Below are positions 9,391 through 17,898 of a stretch of DNA of 64,000 nucleotides, one piece after another. Origin of the DNA: Euglena gracilis (Eukaryota; Euglenida; Euglenophyceae; Euglenales). Position 1 is the stretch's first letter, and each line of letters opens with the position of its first letter. Made by a program: the position numbers and the translations under genes. Location: NCBI GenBank assembly GCA_039621445.1, contig CP154954.1:36069703-36133702 (forward strand). The letters run 5' to 3'. The notes below the pieces were generated by a model. That model did not search any database. It was not told the DNA's origin and saw only the letters and a list, made by a program, of their open reading frames with translations.

Positions 9391-10975
9391 CAGAAAATTT
9401 CACCAAAAGCTCATACAACCTGGGGTGGTCTCTGAATTTCTCAACTTCTTTTTCAAATTCTCCACTCAGATTCTCAGTAAACAATTTGCTGCTTTTTTCA
9501 TCAGCCTTTTTCTGGGCCTCCAAAGTCCAAATCTTTTCATGCAAAACTTGGGAAATGCTTTTGAGTTCATCCATCTTGATTGTTGCCTTGGGAGTTTTCA
9601 CAGGTTTTGCAAACTGAACATCTTCCACAGGCTGGGCCAGCTGGAAAAACATCACCTCCACATCTTTTCTCACCTCCTGAAAAAGACTCAGCTCACTTTC
9701 AATGTCCTTGGTCAACTCAGCCAAAAAATTGATGTTTTCATGCTCATTCATTGGTTCAAACACCACCACATTGTCCAACCATTCTTTCACTTTTTCATCT
9801 GATTCCTTGGGGGGAACATTCTCCAAAGGAAAACTTGGACTTTCAAAAACTTGCTTGTCTGCAGGTGGGCTGGCAGGCTGGGTTGCCTGCTGCAGGGGGG
9901 GAACATCAGGAACATCTGGGATATCCACTTGAATTCCATCATCCACTGTGGGATACTTCCTGATCTCACCTCTCAGTTCATCCAAACTCCAATTCCTTGA
10001 AACTTTTCTGAGCCAACTGACAATTTTGGGGTCCAAAAGCTCAAAATCCACTTTGAATTGCACAGTGTCCACCACACTCACAAAAGTGTTCCACAGGGGG
10101 GAGGGCAGCACCTTTTTGCACCTGTCACCCACAAACAAGGGAACCCCACTTGAAATTTTCACCCTGGCCACAGTCACCCTTTCCAGCAGGGGGGACCAGT
10201 ACTGGTCCACCCAGTCTGGGTGCACCAGGACCATTTTTGTTTCTTCAATGCACAACTTTGTCACCACTTTGCTTAGTTGGCTGAAGGGGGGGTTTGCCCA
10301 CAGAAACTTGGAAGCACCAATGTCACACAACAACCTTTCCCATGAATACCTGTAGGCTGAATTCCCTTTTGTCATGTACAAAGACTGGGTGTGGTTCAGG
10401 TGGTTTGCAAAAAGATCAATGCAAATCTGACCCTCAGAAATCTTCAATTCATCCAAAGCTTTTGACTTCACTGGCTTCACCAAAGTGTAGCTTTCTGTCT
10501 TGAAAAGTCTGAAAATTCTTTTGATGGTGTGGTCCCCATCATGGCTCTGAAGTAAAAACTCCTCACCATCAATGATGATTCTGGGGGGTCTGGTCAGCAA
10601 CCCACCAAAAAATTCACTTTCAGTAAAGTCAGTCCCCAAAACTGCCTCGAAGGCATTTGTTTCAACCACAACCGCTTTAAGTCTTAGTGTTTTTCGCCCC
10701 AACTCCAAACTCACCTCACACACTCCTTCGGAAAAGATGTACTCACCGTTGCCGATCTGCAGGGGTACCGCAGCACTTCGCTGAATTTTATTCTCTGGAA
10801 CACATTTCTTAGAAACTGCAGTTATGGTGGCCCCAGTGTCCAAAATAGCTTGAATTTCCTTTCCATAAACCTTCACTGGCAAAAGATAAGTTTTACACAC
10901 CATCTGGAGCAACTGCAAAGCATCAGCTTTTCTCTTTTTGGGGTTCTCACCCGGGGGGGTAACCTGGGTTTGCAC
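9329..10975 (-). CDS. Protease and Dam-like methyltransferase domain of element II (548 aa frame)
   Basis: An N-terminal retropepsin-like protease: hydrophobic strand then LDTGATITAVS (residues ~45-57) and a later VLGTDF. Residues ~195-330 resemble phage-type Dam N6-adenine methyltransferases and the related domain in DIRS elements: CIDLFANHLN (motif I-like), LWANPPFSQ (NPPF, matching the D/N-PP-Y/F catalytic motif), then VLVHPDWVDQYW. The remainder is an acidic, Pro-rich and coiled-coil linker leading to RT. It probably starts by frameshift from gag: the listed start is a GTG and the frame overlaps the knuckle frame. Family assignment comes from motifs; whether it methylates DNA is unknown. 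Confidence 0.75.
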   Translation of the reverse strand: MQTQVTPPGENPKKRKADALQLLQMVCKTYLLPVKVYGKEIQAILDTGATITAVSKKCVPENKIQRSAAVPLQIGNGEYIFSEGVCEVSLELGRKTLRLKAVVVETNAFEAVLGTDFTESEFFGGLLTRPPRIIIDGEEFLLQSHDGDHTIKRIFRLFKTESYTLVKPVKSKALDELKISEGQICIDLFANHLNHTQSLYMTKGNSAYRYSWERLLCDIGASKFLWANPPFSQLSKVVTKLCIEETKMVLVHPDWVDQYWSPLLERVTVARVKISSGVPLFVGDRCKKVLPSPLWNTFVSVVDTVQFKVDFELLDPKIVSWLRKVSRNWSLDELRGEIRKYPTVDDGIQVDIPDVPDVPPLQQATQPASPPADKQVFESPSFPLENVPPKESDEKVKEWLDNVVVFEPMNEHENINFLAELTKDIESELSLFQEVRKDVEVMFFQLAQPVEDVQFAKPVKTPKATIKMDELKSISQVLHEKIWTLEAQKKADEKSSKLFTENLSGEFEKEVEKFRDHPRLYELLVKFSDVFGPLPTISRVPTASFDGH

Positions 10976-11079
10976 TCCCTGGGGTTGAACCGAAGGGGTC
11001 CCTTTCCTGCCCCCTTCTGGGCTTGCTGCCTTCTTTTTTCAAACTTTTCTTTTGACCAACATCTGTCTTCATAATGCCC
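10873..11079 (-). CDS. CCHC-knuckle extension of element II Gag in the -1 frame
   Basis: The gag frame reads CRFCHKKG and then leaves the zinc-knuckle pattern. Slipping back one base at the run AAAAAGGG (minus strand, 11084-11077) gives a perfect CX2CX4HX4C knuckle ending GHYEDRC, followed by a basic tail to the stop at 10873. Either this is a programmed -1 frameshift that makes the nucleocapsid, or a single base has been lost from the homopolymer. The run is only partly like a classical slippery heptamer (C AAA AAG). It overlaps the protease frame, one further -1 step away. Confidence 0.6.
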   Translation of the reverse strand, partial: GHYEDRCWSKEKFEKRRQQAQKGAGKGPLRFNPRECKPRLPPRVRTPKREKLMLCSCSRWCVKLIFCQ

Positions 11080-11996
11080 TTTTTGTGACAAAATCGACAG
11101 AAAATTGTGGCTCCAAATCGTGGGGCTGGGGTGTCATCAACTTTTCTTTCACCCTTGCCTTTGCCTTTTCCTTTGCCTTTTCCTTTTCCACCAGATTTTC
11201 CACCTTTTCCAGATTCTGGGACATTTTCACCAACTTTTTCAGATTGATCAGGGGGTCTTTCAATCAATGGTCTGAGATTTTCTTTTTTCAGCAAATTCCT
11301 CTCCAACCAATCTTCAGAACTTTTCTCCAAAATTGTTTTTCTCAAATCTGTGAATGTCTCAGAACGATGTTTGTAAAATCTGTCTGCCCTGATGTCTGCA
11401 TACATTCTGGGGTGTAATTTCCTCAGCAAAACCAAAAACTTTTCCTGTTCACTCATGGCCTGGGGGCTCAACCTGGCCATCAAATTGTCCAAGTCAATGA
11501 AAAGTTTTTTGATGTCTTGGGGTTCAGGGTTCTGGGAAAGTGCTGGCAATTTGTCAATGGCAGACCTCAAAGTCATGTCATTTTCCAGTGTTGGGAACAA
11601 ATTTGCAATTTCCAACAGCACTTTTTCAAAATCATCATTCTCATCCATCACTTTTTCAACCAGTTTTTTCACCTTGGGGGTGCAACATTCCAACAGCCAA
11701 TCCTTTTTCTGGACATTTCCAAATGCAACTGCACCAGTTAACCTCAACCATCTGCCAAAATCTTTCAAAAACTCTGGCCAATTTGTGCCATCAAACTCAG
11801 GCAATTTCACAGGGGGTAATCTTGAACTTTGGGTTGAACTTTGGCTGGGGTTGCTGGAATTTGGTTCCACAATTTGCTTCAGAAATGTTTCAACCTGGGT
11901 GATGGGGTTCACAGGGGTAAACACAGACTGACTGCTGCTGGCTGATTTGATTTCCAATTCTTGCAACCTTCTTTCCAAATCTTCAATGGAGGACAT
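10947..11996 (-). CDS. gag: Gag capsid of element II (349 aa frame)
   Basis: Particle-forming protein. It starts at ATG 11996, about 430 bases after the primer-binding site, with a short coiled-coil start (MSSIEDLERRLQELE). A Ty3-type capsid region spans about residues 65-235 (LPEFDGTNWPEFLKDFGRWL, then helices). It is followed by Gly-Lys repeats (GKGKGKGKG, ~280) like those in element I Gag, and the first half of a zinc knuckle (FCRFCHKKG). In this frame the knuckle is lost and the protein ends 30-40 residues later; the -1 frame completes it. Confidence 0.85.
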   Translation of the reverse strand: MSSIEDLERRLQELEIKSASSSQSVFTPVNPITQVETFLKQIVEPNSSNPSQSSTQSSRLPPVKLPEFDGTNWPEFLKDFGRWLRLTGAVAFGNVQKKDWLLECCTPKVKKLVEKVMDENDDFEKVLLEIANLFPTLENDMTLRSAIDKLPALSQNPEPQDIKKLFIDLDNLMARLSPQAMSEQEKFLVLLRKLHPRMYADIRADRFYKHRSETFTDLRKTILEKSSEDWLERNLLKKENLRPLIERPPDQSEKVGENVPESGKGGKSGGKGKGKGKGKGKGERKVDDTPAPRFGATIFCRFCHKKGIMKTDVGQKKSLKKEGSKPRRGQERDPFGSTPGSANPGYPPG

Positions 11997-12423
11997 TTCT
12001 GCAGATCACTTTCAAAAAACTCAACCACTGGCTCTGAAAACTGGGAGAAACAGAAACACTGGCCAACCCAAAAAACAAACAAAAACTGAAGAAACCAGAA
12101 CAGAAAACCAACCACTGGGTTCAGGACCAGGTCAGCAAGATGATGAAGATCTTGCCTCAACCAGGATCTTGTTCTGGACAGCAAGGTGAACAGCACCACT
12201 TACAAACTTCCTCAACCAGGTAACCAATACAACAACTGTTGACAAACTCTCCACTGTGAACTTGTTCACCACAGCCTCAATGTCAACTTCCTGTTGAAGG
12301 TGTTGTTCTGTACCAGCAACTCGGTTAACCTTGCCTTCAGGAACACCAACTTCTGGAACTTCAATAACCAGTGAAACAATGTTGAATCTCCTCGAAGACG
12401 TCTTGGACGATTGGAACAACAAA

Positions 12424-12435
12424 CCTCTGCGACCA
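12424..12435 (-). promoter_or_regulatory. Primer-binding site of element II
   Basis: The minus strand reads TGGTCGCAGAGG four bases inside the 5' LTR end. It is identical to the primer site of element I at 938-949, so both elements probably use the same initiator-Met-like tRNA. Its position confirms the minus-strand orientation. Confidence 0.85.
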
Positions 12436-12439
12436 ACTT

Positions 12440-12630
12440 TGGACGTCTCAGAATATTCTTTTGTTTTTATTGAAATCCTCGGATTCCCAATTTTTCTTGA
12501 TATCCCAATTGTCCCCAAAGACGTAACACAATCAATGTTGAGACATAACCAGAGCCAGCAGTCTGCACAGGAGGAAAGGTTCGAATTAGGAATACAAAGT
12601 TCGGTTCAGGCGGTTAGTAAATAGTCCGCA
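12440..12630 (-). repeat. 5' LTR of element II
   Basis: 191 bp, identical by eye to 5584-5774, with target duplication CTTTG at 12631-12635 on its outer side. Confidence 0.95.
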
Positions 12631-12635
12631 CTTTG

Positions 12636-14473
12636 CAACGGAAAAAAACAAAAGATTCCCGCAGTGGTGGGGATCTGGCAGCCCTGAGGGCACAGACGAA
12701 TTTGAAAGAGACTGGCACGGAAAACTGCTGTGGATGAACCCACCATTCAGCAAAATTTCACAGGTGGTGAGAAAAATTCAAACAGATGAGGCCCATGCAC
12801 TCCTCATGGTACCCAGATGGGTTCACAGAAAATGGTACGGAGAAATCAAAAAACTGGCAGTGATGTCAATGTTCATCCCAGCGGGAACAAAACTGTTTGG
12901 ACAGGGTGACAAGAACTGCAGGAATACACCGTGGCATGTGGAAGTGTTTTTGGTATGCGGACACAAAACACGGTGCAAGTACCTACCAGGTTTCCACAAA
13001 CACTTCACCCCCCTACATCCGACATCCAAGGTGAGGTTCGGCACAGCCCACGAGTACCCGCCAGTGGAGGACGAGGTGGAGGGTGGTGAACAAAAAACCG
13101 ACTTGGGGACAGAAAAACCACAGAAACACATCAGAAAACTGCAGGAGGCAGCCACAGCGACACCAGAACGGGCCACAGTAGAAAAACCAAAACCAAAAAT
13201 GCTGGACCTGTTCTGTGGAACAAAATCGGTCAGCAAGGTGTATGAAAAAATGGGCTTCGAGGTGGTGACGGTGGACTCAGACCCCAGGTGGAAAGCGGAT
13301 TACCAGGTGGACGTACTGGACTGGGACTTCAGAAAACATTTCAAACCTGGCGAATTCCACACGGTGGTTTGTGGGGTTCCCTGCACAGAATTCAGCATTG
13401 CCCTGACGACAAGACCCAGAAACCTGGAAAAAGGAGACAGCCTTGCAAAGAAAGCCCTGGAAATTGTGAAATTTCTGCAACCGCAGAAATGGTGGTTGGA
13501 AAACCCAAGGTACGGATACCTGGGAAAACGAGATTACATGAAACCGTACCCGTACATTGATGTGGATTACTGTCAATACACAGACTGGGGTTACAAAAAA
13601 CCAACACGAATCTGGGGCAGCCCTGACATCCTGCAGGTACCAGCCAAACGGTGTGACGGGAAAACGTGCAAAAACCTGGACCCGAACGGTGGAGGTCACC
13701 TGGTGAAACTCAGCAACAAACACAACATCCCAGCCTTCAAAAAATTCAGGATCCCAGAACAACTGATTCAGGACCTGGCGGGGTTCCACGAACGGCTACG
13801 GCAAACCAGCCAAGCCCAGGCCGCGCAGCAACAACCGCTGCAGCAGCCCAGCCCTGCCCGGACTGCGCGACAAAACATGCTCTCACAGCCCAGCCCAGAA
13901 CTGACAGGTCAACAGCCAAACCCAGATTCAACTGACAAAACAGAACCAGACCAAAACATTCGGCTTCCAAAACGCCTGTGTGAACCGGTGTCCAAACTCC
14001 TGCTGGGGCAGGTCATCAGCAGAAAGAAGGCTAAACAACTCCTCATCGAAGTCCGTGCTGTGTTGCCGGACGGCAAAAAAATGTTCCTACAGGCCCTGAT
14101 CGACACGGGAGCACAGGCAAACCTGGTGAAAAAGAACCTGATTCCCCAACAAAATTTCAGACGTTCACAAAAACCCTTGGCACTGATCACAGCGGACGGA
14201 ACAAGGATGGAAGGAGGACTACACGAAGTTACACTGGAACTGCAGTTTTCATCACGGGTGCACAACACGGACAGAACAGGGGAATGGTCCACCATTGGAA
14301 CATTCCATGACGCCGACATCCAGGTTGATGCCATCCTCGGGTATCCGTGGATGGAACAACACCAACTGGGGGTTTTCCCACACCTACAATCATTGGCCCT
14401 CATAGATGAACCACTGCGGCTGCTGTCCAGTTGGCCCCAACTGAAGGAACAAAACACAGGGAACGGAAAATAA
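12636..14473 (+). CDS. Dam-like methyltransferase, C5-cytosine methyltransferase and protease of element I
   Basis: Continuation of Pol after the nested element. (a) Dam-like N6-adenine methyltransferase: NPPF catalytic motif at 12737-12748, then MVPRWVHRKWY; its motif I was split off at 5583. (b) C5-cytosine methyltransferase, about 13200-13790: motif I LDLFCGTKSVS, motif IV GVPCTEFS with the catalytic Cys codon at 13382-13384, RPRNLEKGDS, motif VI WWLENP, and PYIDVDYCQY..WGYKKPTRIW. This is the phage/virus-like form with ENP rather than ENV. (c) A Gln/Pro-rich linker. (d) Retropepsin: LIDTGAQANLV, Asp codon 14102-14104, and DAILGYPWM. Methyltransferases placed ahead of the protease are unusual for Ty3 elements. 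It ends at TAA 14471 and overlaps the RT frame, which is -1 relative to it. Catalysis is inferred from motifs only. Confidence 0.85.
14410..14473 (+). other. Protease/RT overlap with likely -1 frameshift
   Basis: The RT frame is open from 14410 (after TGA 14407-14409) and the protease frame ends at TAA 14471-14473, giving a 64-base overlap in the -1 relation. The last protease codons read GGA AAA TAA, where a P-site AAA could slip back onto another AAA with the stop in the A site. The listed RT start is a TTG, so no ordinary start codon serves RT. The exact slip site is inference. Confidence 0.55.
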
Positions 14474-16809
14474 ACCAACTTCAGAAAAAAATTTCGGAAG
14501 TGCGGGCCATGAATTTGCAGATTCCTGCTGAAGCGGGCCAGGACGATGAAAAACTGTCCGAAGACGAAACAACGCTGGAAGCACTGGCCAAACAACTTCA
14601 GAAATCGGCAAAGAAATCCGACAGGGTTCACGGTGTGGTAGTGATGCCAGAAGGACAAGAAACACAAGGCGAAAGGGTGGCTGAACTGGTGAAAAAATTG
14701 CGGCAGGACTACGAAGGAGCGGTCTTGCGAGACAAAATCTACCCAGACCCCCCAGAACGCGGACGACTGGGTTATGGGAAAATCGACCTGAAACCTGGAA
14801 CAGTGGCGAAAAAGCAAAGACCCGTCCACATGACAGGAGAACGCCGACAGGCACTCATCGACATGATGGACGAATGGGTTAGGGACCTGAAAGTGGAAGA
14901 CGGAAGGAGTGACTGGTCCAGCCCCACGTTCGTGGTGGCCAAAAAAGGTGGAAAATGGAGACGGGTGGTGGATTTAAGAGCATTGAACGAGGCAACAATC
15001 ACAGACGCCCATCCCCTCCCTAGGATAGAAGACATCTTAGCTAAACAAGGACAACGGGCCATATACAGTGTACTGGACCTCAAAGATGCCTTCCACCAGG
15101 TGCCACTGAGAACAGAGTCCAGACCCTACACCTGCTGCAGCACACCTAAGGGAACAAAACAGTGGAGAGTGGTGGTCATGGGAATGAAAAACGGGGTACC
15201 GATTTTCCAGAGGGTGATCGAGTACAGCCTGGAGGAGGTACAGGACATTGCAAACCCCTACGTGGACGACATCATCGTAGGAACCGTTTGGCAGGGGTCA
15301 GAAGACAAAACCCTCGAACAACACGACAAGGACATCAGAAGGGTGATGGAGGCACTGAAAAAACAGCAGCACGTGGCAGACATCAAGAAATGCAAATTTT
15401 TCGTGAAAGAGGTGGAATTCTGTGGACACGTGCTGGGTGGTGGACAACGGAAACCCGCACCTGGGAAACTGATGGCCTTGGAAAAATGGGAGGAACCGAA
15501 AACGGTCACAGCCCTACGGGCATTCCTGGGATTCACAAACTATTATGCCTCATACATCCCAGGGTATGCGGAATTGGCTGCAGACCTGATGGAAAAAAAA
15601 AAAAAAAAAAAAGGACAGGGGAAGAAAGGAAGCCTGACACCTGTGTTTTTCGGTGAAAGGGAAAGAACAGCCTTCCAGACCATCAAAGAAAAACTGCTCG
15701 GAAGCCTGAAACTGCAAACGGTGAACCCAGACAAACCGTTCATACTCAGGGTGGATGCAAGTGGCAGAGCCGTAGGTGCGGCTCTGGAACAATTTGCGGA
15801 GGACACTGCAGAAAAACCAGACCCAACAACAGCCATGACCAAAAAAACAGTACCCGTAGCTTTCTGTTCACGAAAACTGACACCTGGGCAGGTTCGCTCG
15901 TGGTCTCCTAGGGAGAAGGAGACCTACGCAGTGATCCTGGCCCTGCAAAAATGGGCTTCCTGGATAGGAATGCAACCGGTACTGGTGTTGACGGACCACA
16001 AGTCCATTGAGGCATGGGCAACGGAGGCGCTGGACACCCCCAGTGGACCAGCTGGACGTAGGGCTAGGTGGCACGAACTGCTTTCGCGGTTCGACATAAC
16101 CGTTGCATACGTACCTGGCAAAGACAACACGGTCGCCGATGCCTTGAGTAGGTGGGCCTACCCCGCCTCACAGGCATTCGCCGACGTGAGTATCCACGGG
16201 AGTGAGGAGGACGACCGACTCATGAAAGAAATCATCAAACAGGAGGAAAAGGAACAGAAAACTTGTATGGTGATCAACGTGGCAGACCTGACACAGGCAC
16301 AAAAACAACTTCAAGAACCCGTCACTGTGGCCGTCACAACAAGGGGGGGAGCCAAAACGGGTGAAGATTCGCCCACAGTGCCTGGTTCAACGGAAAATGA
16401 TGACACCCCTCAAAAAATTTCAAAAACGCCTCAAAAACCTGCAAAAACGACAAAGAAATGGGTTGTGAAGGAAACGATTGTGGTGGAACCAAGCAAAAAA
16501 CTGGCAGGGGCAACCCCAAGGGAGACCACGGATGAGGCAGGAAACCTGATCCGACCAGACCAACCAAAAAACAAAACCCCAGAAAATTCAAACACGGCCG
16601 AGGGACCATCCACTGAGGAAGACCCACCAAGGCGAAGACCCCTGGAAGAGGACCCTGTGGAACCCCTAACAACAACAGACTCAACAAAACAACAGGACGC
16701 GCAAGGTGCGTCATCCTCAACGGGGACACCCGTTGGACCTCCATCAAGGGGAGTGCACGCCCCGGAGCTTCAACAGGGGGAACTGAAAGGGGTGATGGAC
16801 AGGGAATAA
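14431..16809 (+). CDS. pol: Reverse transcriptase-RNase H of element I (792 aa frame)
   Basis: Copies element RNA into DNA. RT spans about residues 125-340: WSSPTFVVAKKGGKWRRVVD, LDLKDAFHQVPL, and active site YVDD at 15259-15270. RNase H spans ~430-590: LRVDASGRAVGAAL, SPREKETYAV, LVLTDHKS, and KDNTVADALSRW. A 20-base A run (15593-15612) encodes a Lys run between the RT thumb/connection and RNase H. The last ~190 residues are a low-complexity Thr/Pro/Lys/Glu linker. The frame ends at TAA 16807-16809, but the same frame continues directly into integrase, so the stop sits where related polyproteins are continuous. Confidence 0.9.
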   Translation: MAPTEGTKHRERKINQLQKKISEVRAMNLQIPAEAGQDDEKLSEDETTLEALAKQLQKSAKKSDRVHGVVVMPEGQETQGERVAELVKKLRQDYEGAVLRDKIYPDPPERGRLGYGKIDLKPGTVAKKQRPVHMTGERRQALIDMMDEWVRDLKVEDGRSDWSSPTFVVAKKGGKWRRVVDLRALNEATITDAHPLPRIEDILAKQGQRAIYSVLDLKDAFHQVPLRTESRPYTCCSTPKGTKQWRVVVMGMKNGVPIFQRVIEYSLEEVQDIANPYVDDIIVGTVWQGSEDKTLEQHDKDIRRVMEALKKQQHVADIKKCKFFVKEVEFCGHVLGGGQRKPAPGKLMALEKWEEPKTVTALRAFLGFTNYYASYIPGYAELAADLMEKKKKKKGQGKKGSLTPVFFGERERTAFQTIKEKLLGSLKLQTVNPDKPFILRVDASGRAVGAALEQFAEDTAEKPDPTTAMTKKTVPVAFCSRKLTPGQVRSWSPREKETYAVILALQKWASWIGMQPVLVLTDHKSIEAWATEALDTPSGPAGRRARWHELLSRFDITVAYVPGKDNTVADALSRWAYPASQAFADVSIHGSEEDDRLMKEIIKQEEKEQKTCMVINVADLTQAQKQLQEPVTVAVTTRGGAKTGEDSPTVPGSTENDDTPQKISKTPQKPAKTTKKWVVKETIVVEPSKKLAGATPRETTDEAGNLIRPDQPKNKTPENSNTAEGPSTEEDPPRRRPLEEDPVEPLTTTDSTKQQDAQGASSSTGTPVGPPSRGVHAPELQQGELKGVMDRE

Positions 16810-17898
16810 AAGAACGAGTACGAAAGTTGCCCAAGGTGGGGACCTGTGCTCAAGAACCTGAAGGAAACGGGGTTCAAAAAATGGCCTGACGGGTACCGAA
16901 TCGACAACGGCAGGCTCTACAAAAACGGTCTCCTGTGTGTACCAAGTGGGTTGACTGGAAACGTAATTCGGGAACATCACGAAACAGCCGGGCACCCAGG
17001 GTCAGCCCGACTGTGGGACCAGATGGGAAGGTGGTTTGCGTTTGCGGACCATCAGGATGCAAAAAAACTGACAGGCAAAATGATGACCATGTGTGAAACC
17101 TGCCAAGCCACAGAACCGACACCGATTCCTGCACACCTGATGGACAGTGTTGCTATCGACTTGTTCTCTCTACCTGAAACCACCTTTGAAGGGAAAAAAT
17201 ACGACACGTTGGCGTTATGTGTGGACAGGCTGAGTGGGTGGATGGTTGCAACCCCCCACCTGGCCAAGGGACTCACAGCAGAAAAGGTTGGAAAGGAAAT
17301 GTACAAACAGTGGGGAATTTTTGGGATACCCTCGCTTGTGAGCTCCGACCGGGGCTCCCACTTCACAGCCGGTTGGTGGAAAACACTGTGTGCTGCCCAC
17401 GGGGTCCGTGTGGCGTACGGGCAGGCATACCACCACCAAGCCAACGGACGGGCTGAGGTAGCGGGTCAACAAGTCCTCCGAAAACTGGCAAAACTGGCTG
17501 CTGAAAAAGGGGTACCCCGGGTTGAGCTCCTACCGAACGCCTTGAGGGCCCTACACGACGTCCCAGGTGAAACGGGATTGTCACCGTACGAAATTGTGTT
17601 TGGCAGGCACAGACCGTTGGCGGGATTGCCACACCAACCACAAAAGGAAGCGGAAGGGGCCACAACGTTCTTGGAAAGGATGAAAGAACAAGACCAGTGG
17701 GTGAGCCTGGTCCTGAACGAAAAACAGCGTGAACGGGCTGAAACTGAACCGAAAACGCAGAGAACCACCTGCCTTGGAAATCGGCTCCAAAGTCTGGTAT
17801 CAACCCGAAAGACAACCCGGCAGCGACAAACTCGAACCGAAGTGGAAAGGACCTGCAGTGGTGTTGGAACGGGTAGGACAACACTCCTACGTGGTTGA
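16810..17898 (+). CDS. Integrase of element I, in frame after a TAA stop
   Basis: Inserts the cDNA. The frame is the same as RT-RNase H and open from 16810; residues just after the stop (PRWGPVLKNLKETG) look like the normal start of Ty3 integrase, so no good separate start is needed or seen (first GTG at 16846). HHCC zinc domain: HHETAGHPG...MCETCQA. Core DDE: AIDLF (about 17150), SSDRGSHF (about 17345), GRAEVAGQ (about 17455). From about 17725 the frame leaves the conserved sequence and ends at 17898; the C-terminal domain continues in the +1 frame from 17729. Either one base was lost here or a shift occurs. Confidence 0.85.
   Translation, partial: KNEYESCPRWGPVLKNLKETGFKKWPDGYRIDNGRLYKNGLLCVPSGLTGNVIREHHETAGHPGSARLWDQMGRWFAFADHQDAKKLTGKMMTMCETCQATEPTPIPAHLMDSVAIDLFSLPETTFEGKKYDTLALCVDRLSGWMVATPHLAKGLTAEKVGKEMYKQWGIFGIPSLVSSDRGSHFTAGWWKTLCAAHGVRVAYGQAYHHQANGRAEVAGQQVLRKLAKLAAEKGVPRVELLPNALRALHDVPGETGLSPYEIVFGRHRPLAGLPHQPQKEAEGATTFLERMKEQDQWVSLVLNEKQRERAETEPKTQRTTCLGNRLQSLVSTRKTTRQRQTRTEVERTCSGVGTGRTTLLRG

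Larger units (their letters stand above)
5584..12630 (-). mobile_element. Element II: Ty3/Gypsy chromovirus nested in element I
   Basis: 7047 bp on the minus strand. It has 191-bp LTRs, identical by eye (5584-5774 and 12440-12630), starting TG and ending CA, with a 5-bp duplication CTTTG at 5579-5583 and 12631-12635. Primer-binding site at 12424-12435; G-rich polypurine-like tract next to the 3' LTR (about 5775-5784). Coding order on the minus strand is Gag with CCHC knuckle, protease, Dam-like domain, RT, RNase H, integrase, chromodomain. The leader between primer site and gag (11997-12423) and the 3' part (5775-6060) show no credible gene. Identical LTRs mean it inserted very recently, after element I. 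Confidence 0.95.

Noticed and set aside
6289-11931. Plus-strand frames opposite element II genes
   Set aside because: Antisense shadows of recognisable minus-strand gag and pol.
12636-13800. Methyltransferases as bacterial or phage contamination
   Set aside because: They are in frame with Gag-Pol, inside an LTR element with target duplication in eukaryotic satellite.
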